The translations under genes were made by a program, and so were the position numbers. A DNA stretch of 64,000 bases from Buttiauxella brennerae ATCC 51605 (GTDB taxonomy: Bacteria > Pseudomonadota > Gammaproteobacteria > Enterobacterales > Enterobacteriaceae). Of the stretch, positions 1 through 12,965 are shown piece after piece; positions within the stretch are counted from its first letter, which is position 1, and each line of letters begins with the position of its first letter. The notes beneath the pieces were generated by a model. It had not been told where the DNA came from, searched no databases, and saw only the letters and a program-made list of their open reading frames with translations. The DNA is taken from contig NZ_LXER01000020.1 in NCBI RefSeq assembly GCF_001654925.1, positions 124,001 to 188,000 on the forward strand. The letters are read 5' to 3'.

Positions 1-427
1 TTAACAACAATGAAATTAACAAATCATTGCTTTTGATGTGCTTAGTCACTGTGCGAGTTATTTAAAAAAACAAAATGGCCATGCAAGTGCATGACTTCTT
101 AAGCTCTATCACGCCTGTCAATTCATCTTGAACGGCGTTTCTTCGAGTGGGTCATGCCCGACAGACAAAGGCGCTATTCAACCAACTCCCCTGCCCTTTC
201 TGATTGTTGTTGAAGTGGATTTTTATCCACGGCTATCTCCAGTCAGACCCTGAACAGCCGTCTACCCCCTCACCGTATTGCTGTTCTGCCGGATGGTAGA
301 TACCGTTTTCAGCTCGTCACCATCCTGGGCCTTTTTAAGGCGACTGAGCATACATCTGGCCGAAGGCTTCGTAAGCAGGCTAAATGTGCCATGTAATGCC
401 GTCAGAAGCGCCCGGTAAACACCAGAT
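1..427. other. Intergenic region downstream of the suc operon
   Basis: No convincing gene is seen. By synteny with enterobacteria that lack mng genes, cydA would lie to the left of the window, and this stretch would then include its upstream region; that is inference. A small perfect inverted repeat (CATGCA, AG, TGCATG) lies at 80-93. A 73-codon minus-strand frame at 262-483 runs through the suc terminator and has no recognisable features. Confidence 0.5.
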
Positions 428-455
428 AAAAAAAAGGCCACCCAAACGGGCGGCC
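428..455 (-). terminator. Rho-independent terminator of the suc operon
   Basis: On the minus strand an 8-bp stem (GGCCGCCC / GGGTGGCC, one G-U pair) with a 4-base loop is followed by a run of eight T. It lies about 60 bp past the sucD stop and would end the sdhCDAB-sucABCD transcript. Confidence 0.85.
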
Positions 456-516
456 AACCATGTCGAACATTCATCCCCTTCACATATGCTTAGGGAACTT
501 ACTCTTATCTCGCGGC

Positions 517-1389
517 TTACTGAGGTAAAATAGCTTTCAATGCATCACCGATGTCTGCCAGGCTGCGCACGGTTTTCACGCCTGCGGCTTCCAGTGCTGC
601 GAATTTCTCATCCGCGGTACCTTTACCACCGGCAATGATTGCACCTGCGTGACCCATACGTTTGCCTTTCGGCGCAGTCACACCTGCGATGTAACCCACT
701 ACTGGCTTGGTGACATGCTCTTTGATGTAAGCTGCGGCTTCTTCTTCAGCACTGCCGCCGATCTCACCGATCATCACGATAGCTTCAGTTTTCGGATCTT
801 CCTGGAACATCTTCAGAATATCGATGAAGTTAGAACCCGGGATTGGGTCACCGCCGATACCTACGCAAGTAGACTGGCCCAAACCGATATCAGTGGTCTG
901 TTTAACCGCTTCATAGGTCAGCGTACCAGAGCGGGAAACGATACCCACTTTGCCTGGCAGGTGAATGTGGCCTGGCATGATACCGATTTTGCACTCGCCC
1001 GGGGTGATAACGCCTGGGCAGTTTGGCCCAATCATGCGCACGCCAGCTTCGTCCAGTTTCACTTTCACAGTCAGCATATCCAGGGTCGGGATGCCTTCGG
1101 TGATGGTGATAATCAGTTTAATGCCTGCATCGATAGCTTCCAGAATGGAGTCTTTGCAGAACGGGGCCGGAACGTAGATAACAGATGCAGTCGCACCGGT
1201 TGCTTCTACGGCTTCACGCACAGTGTTAAATACTGGCAGGCCGAGGTGCTCAGTGCCGCCTTTGCCTGGCGTCACACCGCCAACCATTTGTGTACCGTAT
1301 GCAATCGCCTGCTCGGAGTGGAAAGTCCCCTGGCTGCCGGTGAAACCCTGGCAAATAACCTTGGTATTTTTATCGATCAAAATGGACAT
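517..1389 (-). CDS. sucD: Succinyl-CoA synthetase alpha subunit
   Basis: Alpha subunit of the cytoplasmic succinate-CoA ligase (ADP-forming) of the TCA cycle; it binds CoA and carries the phosphohistidine. The 290-residue protein is within one residue of E. coli SucD. The N-terminal CoA-binding fold has [15 protein letters not shown] near residues 15-30, and GHAGAI near residue 246 holds the catalytic His. The ATG overlaps the sucC stop by one base (TAATG), implying coupled translation with its partner. It is the last gene of the suc operon, followed by the terminator at 428-455. Confidence 0.98.
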   Translation of the reverse strand: MSILIDKNTKVICQGFTGSQGTFHSEQAIAYGTQMVGGVTPGKGGTEHLGLPVFNTVREAVEATGATASVIYVPAPFCKDSILEAIDAGIKLIITITEGIPTLDMLTVKVKLDEAGVRMIGPNCPGVITPGECKIGIMPGHIHLPGKVGIVSRSGTLTYEAVKQTTDIGLGQSTCVGIGGDPIPGSNFIDILKMFQEDPKTEAIVMIGEIGGSAEEEAAAYIKEHVTKPVVGYIAGVTAPKGKRMGHAGAIIAGGKGTADEKFAALEAAGVKTVRSLADIGDALKAILPQ

Positions 1390-2555
1390 TATTTCCCCTC
1401 CACTGCAGCAACAACCTGCTGCGCTGCGTCCGTCAGACTTTTCGCTGCAATAATATTCAGGCCACTATCTGCCAGTTTCTTCGCACCCAGTTCAGCGTTG
1501 TTACCTTCCAGACGTACAACCACTGGAACGTTAACACCCACTTCGGCAACCGCACCGATGATACCGTCTGCGATCAGGTCGCAACGCACGATACCGCCGA
1601 AGATGTTCACCAGAACCGCTTTCACTTTGTCGTCAGACAGAATGATTTTGAATGCTTCTGTTACGCGTTCTTTGGTTGCGCCGCCGCCAACGTCCAGGAA
1701 GTTCGCTGGTTCGCCGCCGTGCAGTTTAACGATGTCCATGGTGCCCATTGCCAGGCCCGCACCGTTAACCATGCAACCGATATTGCCATCAAGGGCAACG
1801 TAGTTCAGTTCCCACTGTGCAGCCTGAGATTCACGCGCATCTTCCTGGCTTGGGTCACGCATTTCGCGCAACTCTGGTTGACGGAACAGTGCGTTGCCGT
1901 CAGCACCCAGTTTGCCATCAAGGCACACCAGGTCGCCCTGCTTAGTGATCACCAGCGGGTTGATTTCGATAAGCGCCAGATCGCGATCAAGGAAGATCTT
2001 CGCCAGACCCATGAAGATCTTGGTGAACTGCTGAACCTGTTTACCTTCCAGACCCAGTTTGAATGCCAGTTCACGGCCCTGGTAAGGCATTGGGCCTGCC
2101 AGCGGATCCAGTGCAACTTTGTGGATCAGATGCGGGGTTTCTTCCGCAACTTTCTCAATTTCAACGCCACCTTCGGTAGACGCCATAAACACAACGCGAC
2201 GGGAGCTACGATCAACCACCGCGCCAAGATACAGTTCTTTATCAATGTCAGTCGCAGCTTCAACCAGAATCTGGTGAACCGGTTGGCCATTTGCGTCTGT
2301 CTGATAGGTGACCAGGCGTTTGCCCAGCCAGTGTTCAGCAAAAGCACGGATGTCTTCTTTGCTGTTAACCACTTTCACGCCGCCCGCTTTACCGCGGCCA
2401 CCAGCATGAACCTGACATTTTACCACCCACGGACCTGCACCAATTTTTGATGCCGCTTCTTCCGCTTCACGCGGTGTATTACAGGCGTAACCGACTGGAG
2501 CCGGCAGGCCATATCGAGCAAACAACTGTTTCGCCTGATACTCGTGTAAGTTCAT
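1389..2555 (-). CDS. sucC: Succinyl-CoA synthetase beta subunit
   Basis: Beta subunit of succinyl-CoA synthetase, forming the alpha2beta2 enzyme with SucD. At 388 residues it matches the E. coli length. It begins [16 protein letters not shown], followed by the ATP-grasp nucleotide-binding domain (roughly residues 1-240, with [15 protein letters not shown]), the substrate region with [11 protein letters not shown] near residue 265, and the glycine-rich NIFGGI segment of the C-terminal domain. It is preceded by a 108-bp gap after sucB that contains an inverted repeat (2592-2644). Confidence 0.98.
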   Translation of the reverse strand: MNLHEYQAKQLFARYGLPAPVGYACNTPREAEEAASKIGAGPWVVKCQVHAGGRGKAGGVKVVNSKEDIRAFAEHWLGKRLVTYQTDANGQPVHQILVEAATDIDKELYLGAVVDRSSRRVVFMASTEGGVEIEKVAEETPHLIHKVALDPLAGPMPYQGRELAFKLGLEGKQVQQFTKIFMGLAKIFLDRDLALIEINPLVITKQGDLVCLDGKLGADGNALFRQPELREMRDPSQEDARESQAAQWELNYVALDGNIGCMVNGAGLAMGTMDIVKLHGGEPANFLDVGGGATKERVTEAFKIILSDDKVKAVLVNIFGGIVRCDLIADGIIGAVAEVGVNVPVVVRLEGNNAELGAKKLADSGLNIIAAKSLTDAAQQVVAAVEGK

Positions 2556-2591
2556 GAGTTCTATCCATCCTTCAGGGTAATCGTTATAAAC

Positions 2592-2644
2592 CTGTAGGCC
2601 GGTGCGCTATTCATGCCAGATGGTGCGCAGCTTTCGGCCTACAG
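2592..2644. repeat. REP-like inverted repeat between sucB and sucC
   Basis: Perfect 10-bp arms CTGTAGGCCG (2592-2601) and CGGCCTACAG (2635-2644) enclose a 33-base interior containing short complementary stretches. The architecture and the GGCCTAC motif resemble enterobacterial REP/PU palindromes. In the suc message it could stabilise upstream segments or set a sucAB:sucCD ratio; that role is inference. Confidence 0.7.
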
Positions 2645-2663
2645 TGCAGGTGATGCTTTAAAA

Positions 2664-3890
2664 CTAAACGTCCAGCAGCAGACGAGTCGGGTCTTCGAGC
2701 AATTCTTTGATTGCTACCAGATAACCCACTGACTCACGGCCATCGATCAAACGGTGATCGTAAGACAGCGCCAGATACATCATTGGCAGGATCTCAACTT
2801 TACCGTCAACCGCCATAGGACGATCTTTGATAGCGTGCATGCCGAGGATCGCGCTCTGCGGCGGGTTGATGATCGGCGTTGACATCAGGGAACCAAACAC
2901 ACCACCGTTGGTGATGGTGAAGTTACCGCCAGTCAGGTCTTCAACTGTCAGTTTGCCGTCACGGCCTTTCACTGCCAGTTCTTTGATGCGTTTTTCGATG
3001 TCAGCCATACCCAGGGTGTCAACATCACGCAGTACTGGCGTTACCAGGCCACGTGGAGTAGAAACCGCGATGCTCACGTCGAAGTAGTTGTGGTAAACCA
3101 CGTCTTCGCCATCGATAGAAGCGTTCACTTCTGGATAGCGTTTCAGCGCTTCAACCACCGCTTTGATGTAGAAGGACATGAAGCCCAGACGTACACCGTG
3201 GCGTTTTTCGAAAGAATCACCGTACTGCTTACGCAGATCCATGATTGGCTTCATGTTTACTTCGTTAAACGTAGTAAGCATGGCGGTGGAGTTTTTCGCT
3301 TCCAGCAGGCGCTCTGCAACACGTTTGCGCAGGCGAGTCATTGGAACGCGTTTTTCGCTACGGCCAGCAATAGGTGCAACCGGCGCTTTAGTTTCTTCTG
3401 CCGCTTTAGCTTGAGCAGGTTGCGCCGCTTTCGCCTGAGTCAGATGTTTATCAACATCTTCACGGGTGATTCGACCACCAACGCCGCTGCCTTTAATGGC
3501 GTTAGCATCCAGAGAATGTTCTGCAATCAGGCGGCGAATAGCCGGGCTGAGTGCGTCATTGCTCTGCTCTTCCAAAGAAGCCTGCTGGCGCTGCGCTGGT
3601 GTTGACTCTTTGCTTTCTGATTTCGCAGAAGTCTCTTTACCCGCGCTGTTGCCTTCACGCAGGCGGCCCAAAATTTGACGAGAAGTGACAGTCGTACCTT
3701 CATCTTCCAGTACAGCATCCAGAACACCATCTGCAGACGCCGGTACTTCCAGTACCACTTTGTCAGTTTCGATTTCCACCAGCACTTCGTCACGGGTCAC
3801 AGTGTCACCCGGTTTTTTATGCCAGGTGGCAACGGTCGCATCGGCAACGGACTCAGGCAGGTCAGGAACTAGAATATCTACGCTACTCAT
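2664..3890 (-). CDS. sucB: 2-oxoglutarate dehydrogenase E2 (dihydrolipoamide succinyltransferase)
   Basis: E2 core of the 2-oxoglutarate dehydrogenase complex; it transfers the succinyl group from the E1-bound adduct to CoA. The 408 residues show one N-terminal lipoyl domain ([11 protein letters not shown] around residues 42-52, with the lipoylated Lys), an Ala/Gln/Lys-rich linker, the E1/E3-binding domain ([20 protein letters not shown], about residues 114-133) and a C-terminal acyltransferase domain ending with the catalytic [11 protein letters not shown] motif. The single lipoyl domain fits SucB rather than AceF, which has several. It starts 14 bp after sucA. Confidence 0.98.
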   Translation of the reverse strand: MSSVDILVPDLPESVADATVATWHKKPGDTVTRDEVLVEIETDKVVLEVPASADGVLDAVLEDEGTTVTSRQILGRLREGNSAGKETSAKSESKESTPAQRQQASLEEQSNDALSPAIRRLIAEHSLDANAIKGSGVGGRITREDVDKHLTQAKAAQPAQAKAAEETKAPVAPIAGRSEKRVPMTRLRKRVAERLLEAKNSTAMLTTFNEVNMKPIMDLRKQYGDSFEKRHGVRLGFMSFYIKAVVEALKRYPEVNASIDGEDVVYHNYFDVSIAVSTPRGLVTPVLRDVDTLGMADIEKRIKELAVKGRDGKLTVEDLTGGNFTITNGGVFGSLMSTPIINPPQSAILGMHAIKDRPMAVDGKVEILPMMYLALSYDHRLIDGRESVGYLVAIKELLEDPTRLLLDV

Positions 3891-3904
3891 TTTTTATCCT
3901 TTAA

Positions 3905-6712
<2,808 letters not shown>

Positions 6713-6829
6713 CGTGATCCCTTAAGCATTTATATGCTTATTTCGCCGTGAATAACTATTGCGTACACATGTGGTACACATTACCGGGGTTCACAACTAC
6801 GAGCCTTTTTCCTTTCCAGGCGGCTCGAG

Positions 6830-6877
6830 AAGGAACCTTTAAAAACTGTCGCAATAGGGCAGTTTTTAAAGGTTTCC
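6830..6877. repeat. Strong hairpin between sdhB and sucA
   Basis: ACCTTTAAAAACTG pairs perfectly with CAGTTTTTAAAGGT over 14 bp around an 11-base loop, and pairing extends outward past one bulge (GGA/TCC). There is no T-run after the stem in either direction, so a simple intrinsic terminator is unlikely. It may process or stabilise the sdh-suc transcript (inference). Confidence 0.7.
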
Positions 6878-6887
6878 TGCATTTATT

Positions 6888-6972
6888 CCCCTCTCCCTCA
6901 GGGAGAGGGTCGGGGTGAGGGTTGTGTCCAGCATCGGTCGCCCTCACCCTAACCCTCTCCCCCAGGAGAGGG
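6888..6972. repeat. Inverted pair of REP-like elements, sucA/sdhB
   Basis: Unit 6888-6921 (core CTCTCCCTCAGGGAGAGGG followed by GGGGTGAGGG) faces unit 6941-6972 (CCCTCACCCTAACCCTCTC...GGAGAGGG) in opposite orientation, a BIME-like arrangement. Near-identical units occur at 37516-37601, and a degenerate copy lies at 62388-62438. The pair ends a few bases from the sdhB stop. Confidence 0.85.
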
Positions 6973-6977
6973 AACTA

Positions 6978-7694
6978 TCAGGCACTCTTTTGCAACAGCA
7001 TCGACTTAATGTGGCCGATGGCTTTCGTCGGGTTCAATCCCTTAGGACAAACACTGACGCAATTCATAATGCTATGGCAGCGGAATACGCTGAAAGCATC
7101 ACTGATTCCGTCAAGACGACTTGCGGTTTCAGTATCACGGCTGTCAATCAAGAAGCGGTATGCAGCCAGTAAACCTGCCGGACCAATGAATTTGTCCGGG
7201 TTCCACCAGAACGATGGGCAGGATGTCGAGCAGCACGCACACAGAATACACTCGTACAAACCATCCAACTTCTCACGCTGCTCAGGTGATTGCAAATGCT
7301 CACGAGCCGGTGGATTTTGCCCATTATTCAACAGGTAAGGTTTAATCTTCTCATATTGAGCATAGAATTGCCCCATGTCTACAACCAGATCGCGCACAAC
7401 CGGTAATCCAGGCAGTGGACGGATGACAATCTTCTGCTTTCCGTTACCCAACGCGGAGACTGGCGTGATACAAGCCAGGCCATTCTTACCGTTCATGTTC
7501 ACGCCATCGGAGCCACAAACCCCTTCACGGCACGAGCGACGGAACGATAGCGTTGGGTCTTTTTCTTTCAGTTGCATCAGCGCGTCAAGCAACATCATGT
7601 CGCGCCCTTCTTCCCCTTCCAGGGTGTACTCCTGCATACGCGGAGCATCGTCAACATCCGGGTTGTAGCGATAAATAGAGAATTCGAGTTTCAT
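6978..7694 (-). CDS. sdhB: Succinate dehydrogenase iron-sulfur subunit
   Basis: Electron-transfer subunit of succinate:quinone oxidoreductase (complex II), passing electrons from SdhA FAD to ubiquinone. It has 238 residues, as in E. coli. Cysteines of the 2Fe-2S ferredoxin domain lie in SCREGVCGSDG and GLAC (about residues 54-75). The C-terminal domain has CILCACCSTSCP (4Fe-4S) and CHSIMNCVSVCPKGLNP (3Fe-4S). I chose the ATG at 7694, which has GGAG upstream and gives the family length; an in-frame GTG lies one codon further up. Confidence 0.97.
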   Translation of the reverse strand: MKLEFSIYRYNPDVDDAPRMQEYTLEGEEGRDMMLLDALMQLKEKDPTLSFRRSCREGVCGSDGVNMNGKNGLACITPVSALGNGKQKIVIRPLPGLPVVRDLVVDMGQFYAQYEKIKPYLLNNGQNPPAREHLQSPEQREKLDGLYECILCACCSTSCPSFWWNPDKFIGPAGLLAAYRFLIDSRDTETASRLDGISDAFSVFRCHSIMNCVSVCPKGLNPTKAIGHIKSMLLQKSA

Positions 7695-7709
7695 CACTTT
7701 GCTCCGCTA

Positions 7710-9476
7710 TTAATAAGTACGCACTTTCGGCGGGAATGCCGGACGCAGTTTCGGCTGCATGTTCACCTCACGGCGCGTCATGCTTTCCGACTCAGGCAGA
7801 TACAGGCTGTGGCACAACCAGTTTGCATCGTCACGGTCCGGATAGTCGAAGCGGCTATGTGCGCCACGGCTTTCGGTGCGGAAGTTAGCGGAAACAGCGG
7901 TAGCAAAAGCGGTTTCCATCAGGTTATCAAGCTCCAGGCACTCAACACGCTGGGTGTTGAACTCGCTTGAAGTATCATCCAGACGGGCATTTTTCAGGCG
8001 TTCGCGGATTTGTTTCAGTTGCTCAAGGCCTTTAGCCATGGCGTCACCTTCACGGAATACCGAGAAGTTGTGCTGCATACATTCCTGAAGCGCTTTACGG
8101 ATTAGTACCGGGTCTTCGCCGTTACGGTTGCCGTTCCAGCGGTTCAGGCGTTCCAGCGCGGCATTAATTTCGTCTTCGGTCGCATCACGCAGTTCGCCTT
8201 GCTCGGCGATAGACTCCAGCAGATGCATGCCCGCAGCACGACCAAACACTACCAGGTCGAGCAGTGAGTTACCGCCCAGACGGTTGGCACCGTGAACGGA
8301 TACGCAGGCGATTTCGCCGACGGCAAACAGACCAGGAATCAGAACGTCTTCGCCCTGCGCATTCACGGTCAGCGCCTGGCCGGTCACTTTGGTCGGAATA
8401 CCGCCCATCATATAGTGGCAAGTTGGGATAACCGGAATAGGCTCTTTAATTGGGTCGACGTGCGCAAAGGTACGAGACAGCTCAAGGATGCCCGGCAGGC
8501 GGGATTCGAGAACTTCTTTGCCCAGGTGGTCGAGTTTCAGTTTAGCGTGTGGGCCCCATGGGCCGTCACAACCGCGACCTTCGCGGATTTCAATCATGAT
8601 GGAGCGAGCAACAACATCGCGTCCAGCAAGGTCTTTAGCGTTTGGCGCATAACGCTCCATGAAACGCTCGCCATGTTTGTTCAGCAGATAACCGCCTTCA
8701 CCACGACAACCTTCTGTGACCAGAACCCCTGCCCCGGCGATACCGGTTGGGTGGAACTGCCACATTTCCATATCCTGCACCGGAACACCCGCACGCAGCG
8801 CCATACCAACACCGTCGCCGGTATTAATGTGGGCGTTAGTGGTGGACTGGTAAATACGGCCTGCACCGCCGGTTGCCAGAATGGTTGCTTTCGCTTTGAA
8901 GTAAACCACTTCGCCCGTTTCGATACACAGCGCGGTCGTCCCCACCACTGCGCCATCGGCATTTTTCACCAGATCCAGCGCATACCATTCGGAGAAGATC
9001 GTGGTTTTGTTTTTCAGGTTTTGCTGATAAAGCGTGTGCAGCAATGCGTGACCGGTACGGTCAGCCGCTGCCGCAGTACGTGCCGCTTGCTCGCCGCCGA
9101 AGTTTTTCGACTGGCCGCCAAACGGACGCTGATAAATAGTGCCATCATCAAGACGGGAGAACGGCAGCCCCATGTGCTCCAGTTCCAGAATCGCTTCCGG
9201 GCCGGTTTTGCACATATATTCAATGGCGTCCTGGTCACCGATATAGTCGGAACCTTTTACCGTGTCATACATATGCCATTCCCAGTTGTCTTCGTGAGTA
9301 TTACCCAGTGCTACGGTAATGCCACCCTGCGCAGACACGGTATGGGAACGGGTTGGGAAAACTTTTGATAACAAGGCGCAGGTCTGGCCGCCTTGTGAAA
9401 TTTGCAGTGCGGCGCGCATACCTGCACCACCAGCACCGATCACAACTGCATCAAATTCTCTGACTGGTAAACTCAT
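7710..9476 (-). CDS. sdhA: Succinate dehydrogenase flavoprotein subunit
   Basis: Catalytic subunit of complex II, oxidising succinate to fumarate with covalently bound FAD. From the ATG at 9476 it is 588 residues ([19 protein letters not shown]...), the same as E. coli. The N-terminal Rossmann FAD motif, the flavinylated His in [10 protein letters not shown] near residue 45, [12 protein letters not shown] and the active-site stretch around HYMMGGIPT are present. Its ATG overlaps the sdhD stop (TAATG). In-frame extension upstream would only run into sdhD. Confidence 0.98.
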   Translation of the reverse strand: MSLPVREFDAVVIGAGGAGMRAALQISQGGQTCALLSKVFPTRSHTVSAQGGITVALGNTHEDNWEWHMYDTVKGSDYIGDQDAIEYMCKTGPEAILELEHMGLPFSRLDDGTIYQRPFGGQSKNFGGEQAARTAAAADRTGHALLHTLYQQNLKNKTTIFSEWYALDLVKNADGAVVGTTALCIETGEVVYFKAKATILATGGAGRIYQSTTNAHINTGDGVGMALRAGVPVQDMEMWQFHPTGIAGAGVLVTEGCRGEGGYLLNKHGERFMERYAPNAKDLAGRDVVARSIMIEIREGRGCDGPWGPHAKLKLDHLGKEVLESRLPGILELSRTFAHVDPIKEPIPVIPTCHYMMGGIPTKVTGQALTVNAQGEDVLIPGLFAVGEIACVSVHGANRLGGNSLLDLVVFGRAAGMHLLESIAEQGELRDATEDEINAALERLNRWNGNRNGEDPVLIRKALQECMQHNFSVFREGDAMAKGLEQLKQIRERLKNARLDDTSSEFNTQRVECLELDNLMETAFATAVSANFRTESRGAHSRFDYPDRDDANWLCHSLYLPESESMTRREVNMQPKLRPAFPPKVRTY

Positions 9477-9823
9477 TACACACCCCACACCACAACGAAT
9501 CCATAAATGACGTAAACCAGCAGTGCCACAACAATCACGAGTTGCAGCCCAAGACGAATCGCCACTGGTTTAACGTAGTCGGTCAACACCTGCCACATGC
9601 CAATCCAGGCATGGATCAAAATTGAGAACAATGTCAGCAGGGTGAACACTTTGGTGAAGGCGGAGCCGAAGAAACCACTCCAGACCTCGTAGGTTAAATC
9701 GCCGGTTACAGCGAAGAACCCGATCATATAAATGATGTACAGGGTGATTACGATGGCGGAGGCACGAACCAATATATAGTCATGCACACCATTGCGACCT
9801 AATGCGGAGGCATTGCTTACCAT
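9476..9823 (-). CDS. sdhD: Succinate dehydrogenase membrane anchor subunit
   Basis: One of two membrane anchors holding heme b and the ubiquinone site of complex II. The 115 residues start [16 protein letters not shown] at 9823, which matches the family; longer in-frame readings enter sdhC. Three membrane segments are evident. HAWIGMW carries the heme-ligand His (position 71 in E. coli) and LTDYVKP carries the Asp-Tyr pair of the quinone pocket. It overlaps the end of sdhC by 7 bp. Confidence 0.97.
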   Translation of the reverse strand: MVSNASALGRNGVHDYILVRASAIVITLYIIYMIGFFAVTGDLTYEVWSGFFGSAFTKVFTLLTLFSILIHAWIGMWQVLTDYVKPVAIRLGLQLVIVVALLVYVIYGFVVVWGV

Positions 9824-10206
9824 ACGAGGACTCCTGCGAGAAGTGAAAGCACGACAGTAATAACAAATGAAATCATCGCGGATCGTTTGCCCGCTATCAG
9901 GGTTTCTTCCAGCAAACCGGTGTCCATCATGATGTGGCGAATGCCCACAACCACGTGATAAGCCAGTGCTGTGAGGATGCCCCACATAATGAATTTAACA
10001 AAGAAGCTACTCATTATTGCTGACGCAACAAGGAAGCCTTCTGGAGATGAGAGTGACTGGCCCAATAACCAAAGTAGGATGCCTACAGCCACAAAGGTGA
10101 TCACGCCGGATACACGATGGAGGATGGAAGCGATTGCAGTGACAGGGAACCTCATCGTTGTGAGATCGAGGTTTACAGGTCTTTGTTTTTTCGCATTTTT
10201 TATCAT
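9817..10206 (-). CDS. sdhC: Succinate dehydrogenase cytochrome b556 subunit
   Basis: Membrane anchor and cytochrome b556 subunit, first gene of the sdhCDAB-sucABCD operon. The 129 residues start at [15 protein letters not shown] (10206); an ATG five codons upstream is an alternative. Three hydrophobic segments are seen, with ILHRVSGV (quinone-site Ser and Arg) near residue 30 and YHVVVGIRH containing the heme-ligand His near 84. Confidence 0.97.
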   Translation of the reverse strand: MIKNAKKQRPVNLDLTTMRFPVTAIASILHRVSGVITFVAVGILLWLLGQSLSSPEGFLVASAIMSSFFVKFIMWGILTALAYHVVVGIRHIMMDTGLLEETLIAGKRSAMISFVITVVLSLLAGVLVW

Positions 10207-10868
10207 GAATAGCGCCCACATGCTGTTCTTATAGTTTCCTTCCTCCGGGCCTGCAGGCGGGGTCAGACAGCGTGAACTTTCTATAACTGTGCGTCATGCA
10301 AAAACAGCTACATCCAGATGCCAAAAAGCTGGCTACAACGCTGGGTGGCGCCCGGTGGCAGGGTATTCCGGAGACCTGGCGGCAGTATAGGCGCTTCACA
10401 AATTCATTACAATTAACCTACATATAGTTTGAAGGGCTTTTGGTCTGAACAGTGAGCAGGATCACGATAACAACATTATTTTAAATTTTAATCATCTGAT
10501 TTGACAAAACTTAAACATTCTTGTTACAAACAGAGCCAGAAAAGCCGTATAGTTCGTAAAAGTTATAGGGTCAGCCTTTCACCTGAGAATAAGTTATGTA
10601 ACAGTGTGTCGGTATTGACCCCATCAATCAGGACAGTTATTAGTGGTACATGAATTTGAATAATGTGGATTGCTACCGCTTTGATTTGCTGATTTTTCGC
10701 CTGCGTGACTCGTGTTACCTGCAAGCGCCCATCGCTCTGTACCCTGCGTTACACTGATACCAAAACAGAGCTGAGAGCCAAATAAAAAACTGGTAAGAGT
10801 CGCGGTCGGTTTGAAAGCAAGTCGGGCATCCGGCAGTCTGATGAAATAAGGCGCTAAGGAGACCGTAA
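10207..10868. promoter_or_regulatory. Divergent sdhC/gltA control region
   Basis: This 662-bp gene-free region separates two divergent TCA transcription units, as in E. coli. A good CRP-like half-site pair, GTGA-N6-TCAC, lies at 10452-10465. A TTGACA at 10501-10506 with TTACAA 17 bp downstream is a weak plus-strand promoter candidate for gltA. AT-rich TTAAC-type stretches nearby (around 10411) resemble ArcA half-sites. CRP and ArcA control of sdh is known in E. coli; the individual site assignments here are inference. Confidence 0.65.
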
Positions 10869-12152
10869 ATGTCTGATAAAAAAGCAACCCTCACCTACAA
10901 CGGTGATGATGCTCTGCAACTGGATGTGTTAAAAGGCACACTCGGGCAAGATGTAATTGATATCCGCAGTCTTGGTTCTAAAGGTGTATTTACTTTTGAC
11001 CCGGGTTTTACCTCCACCGCATCTTGCGAATCAAAAATCACCTTTATCGACGGTGATGAAGGCATTCTGTTGCACCGTGGTTTCCCGATTGATCAACTGG
11101 CAACCCACTCTAACTATCTTGAAGTTTGCTATATCCTGCTGAACGGCGAAAAGCCGACCCAGGAACAATACGAAGAATTTAAAACCACCGTGACCCGTCA
11201 CACCATGATCCACGAACAAATCACCCGTTTGTTCCACGGTTTCCGTCGTGACTCCCACCCAATGGCCGTAATGTGCGGTGTAACAGGTGCGCTGGCTGCG
11301 TTTTATCATGACTCCATGGACGTGAATAACCCACGTCACCGCGAGATTGCAGCGTTCCGTCTGCTGTCCAAAATGCCGACCATGGCAGCCATGTGTTACA
11401 AATATTCTATTGGTCAGCCGTTCGTTTACCCACGCAATGACCTGTCCTACGCCGGTAACTTCCTGAACATGATGTTCTCCACTCCGTGTGAGAAATACGA
11501 AGTTAACCCAATTCTGGAACGCGCAATGGACCGCATTCTGATCCTGCACGCGGACCACGAGCAAAATGCTTCCACATCAACCGTTCGTACTGCCGGCTCA
11601 AGCGGCGCGAACCCATTCGCGTGTATCGCAGCGGGTATCGCATCCCTGTGGGGACCTGCGCACGGTGGTGCTAACGAAGCTGCACTGAAGATGCTTGAAG
11701 AAATCAGCAGCGTTGAACACATTCCTGAATTCGTTCGTCGTGCTAAAGACAAGAATGACTCTTTCCGCCTGATGGGCTTTGGCCACCGCGTGTACAAAAA
11801 TTACGACCCGCGCGCCACAGTAATGCGTGAAACCTGCCATGAAGTTCTGAAAGAACTGAATCTGAAAGATAACAACCTGCTTGAAGTGGCGATGGAACTT
11901 GAGCATATCGCGCTTAACGACCCGTACTTCATTGAGAAGAAACTCTACCCGAACGTGGACTTCTACTCAGGTATCATTCTGAAAGCAATGGGGATCCCTT
12001 CTTCCATGTTTACCGTTATCTTCGCGATGGCGCGTACTGTTGGTTGGATTGCTCACTGGAATGAAATGCACGACGACGGCATTAAAATTGCCCGTCCGCG
12101 TCAGTTGTATACTGGCTACGAACAGCGTGATTTCAAATCCGATTTGAAATAA
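10869..12152 (+). CDS. gltA: Citrate synthase
   Basis: Condenses oxaloacetate and acetyl-CoA, the entry step of the TCA cycle. The 427 residues match E. coli GltA, the large hexameric NADH-sensitive type with an N-terminal beta-sheet domain ([17 protein letters not shown]). Catalytic signatures are seen: [10 protein letters not shown] (first active-site His), [14 protein letters not shown] (second His), and the downstream Asp in the NVDFYSG region. The ATG is preceded by AAGGAGA. A terminator follows 21 bp after the stop. Confidence 0.98.
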   Translation: MSDKKATLTYNGDDALQLDVLKGTLGQDVIDIRSLGSKGVFTFDPGFTSTASCESKITFIDGDEGILLHRGFPIDQLATHSNYLEVCYILLNGEKPTQEQYEEFKTTVTRHTMIHEQITRLFHGFRRDSHPMAVMCGVTGALAAFYHDSMDVNNPRHREIAAFRLLSKMPTMAAMCYKYSIGQPFVYPRNDLSYAGNFLNMMFSTPCEKYEVNPILERAMDRILILHADHEQNASTSTVRTAGSSGANPFACIAAGIASLWGPAHGGANEAALKMLEEISSVEHIPEFVRRAKDKNDSFRLMGFGHRVYKNYDPRATVMRETCHEVLKELNLKDNNLLEVAMELEHIALNDPYFIEKKLYPNVDFYSGIILKAMGIPSSMFTVIFAMARTVGWIAHWNEMHDDGIKIARPRQLYTGYEQRDFKSDLK

Positions 12153-12173
12153 ATAAGTTCGTTTCTGGAAAGT

Positions 12174-12201
12174 AAAAACGCGCCAAATGGCGCGTTTTTT
12201 T
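12174..12201. terminator. Bidirectional terminator, gltA / lipoprotein gene
   Basis: AAAAACGCGCCA, an AA loop, TGGCGCG and seven T form a compact stem with a T-run on the plus strand and an A-run on the left arm. It can serve gltA and also the convergent minus-strand gene at 12235. Confidence 0.85.
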
Positions 12202-12234
12202 ATATTTGAAACAGGTCCTGAACCCCGCGCATAG

Positions 12235-12873
12235 TTACGCCTGCGGGGTATCCGTCAGATTAGTAATGCTCACGCCCTGCGGTGTCGATGTTTGCGATTC
12301 AGTCGGCGCCTGAATGGTTGGCGTCAACTCGGTGACTTTCGGCGGTTCCTGTGTTTCCGGCGTTGTGACTGGCACGGCAGGTGCTTGAGTCTGAGTCTGC
12401 TCGGTGGCCGAAGGCTCAGGCTCTTCAATTTGCTTCGGTATCATCGGAATGGGTTCTGCCGGAATCGATTCTGACTTCGGTTTCGGAACTGGGGATGAAG
12501 CGCGGACGATAAATGTCGGCTTGCCGTTCGCCACAGAATAGGTCACATGGCTGATAACATCGCTCGATGTCGACACTTCGACAGGCGCGATGGTCACACG
12601 ACCAATCAACGTCCGGGCATAGCCGCCGACTTTATGTTTACCCTCTGGCAGTTGAACCTCGAGACTCTCACTCGTCCCCAGCGTACCGGCATCCTTGCTA
12701 TCAATAGTCACGTAAATTGCAGTGCCATCGTCAGTTTTAGTCGGGATATGCGTCACAGTCACCCGCGAGGAGCCGAAATCGAAAGCCGGTGCCTGGTCGG
12801 CAGTTTTCGATTTTGTGCATCCCGTGAGGGCTAAAACGGCTGCCATGGCAGTCAGGGCGAAACGATAACTCAT
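12235..12873 (-). CDS. Putative lipoprotein, function unknown
   Basis: I do not recognise a characterised family. The 212-residue protein begins with a lipoprotein signal peptide: hydrophobic residues 5-16, then LTGC with the acylated Cys at position 19. Residues 20-125 form a mixed, probably beta-rich domain (SSRVTVTHIPTKTDDGTAI..., LEVQLPEGKHKVGGYARTL). The last 85 residues are dominated by Pro, Thr, Glu and Gln, which suggests a disordered spacer. It sits alone between gltA (convergent) and nei. An AAGGAA-like ribosome site precedes the ATG. Residue 20 is Lys rather than Asp, which favours outer-membrane sorting (inference). Confidence 0.75.
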   Translation of the reverse strand: MSYRFALTAMAAVLALTGCTKSKTADQAPAFDFGSSRVTVTHIPTKTDDGTAIYVTIDSKDAGTLGTSESLEVQLPEGKHKVGGYARTLIGRVTIAPVEVSTSSDVISHVTYSVANGKPTFIVRASSPVPKPKSESIPAEPIPMIPKQIEEPEPSATEQTQTQAPAVPVTTPETQEPPKVTELTPTIQAPTESQTSTPQGVSITNLTDTPQA

Positions 12874-12965
12874 AGTACAACGTCTTCCTTTAAGATTTTT
12901 TTGTGATCAGCATCACAATATACCCGATCTCTGCCAAATGAGATAAACGCATTGTTCAGGATTGT

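Noticed and set aside
262-483. 73-codon minus-strand frame after sucD
   Set aside because: It contains the suc terminator and has no recognisable features; likely chance.
649-1803. 384-codon plus-strand open frame opposite sucD/sucC
   Set aside because: Crosses two real genes on the other strand and has no family features.
6922-7338. Plus-strand frame starting in the REP pair before sdhB
   Set aside because: Its start is repeat sequence and the rest is antisense to sdhB.
8292-9368. 358-codon plus-strand open frame opposite sdhA
   Set aside because: Shadow frame; the sequence is His/Arg/Gln-rich and lacks any motif.
10624-10887. 87-codon minus-strand frame in the gltA/sdhC region
   Set aside because: It overlaps the gltA start and the regulatory region and has no homology or ribosome site.
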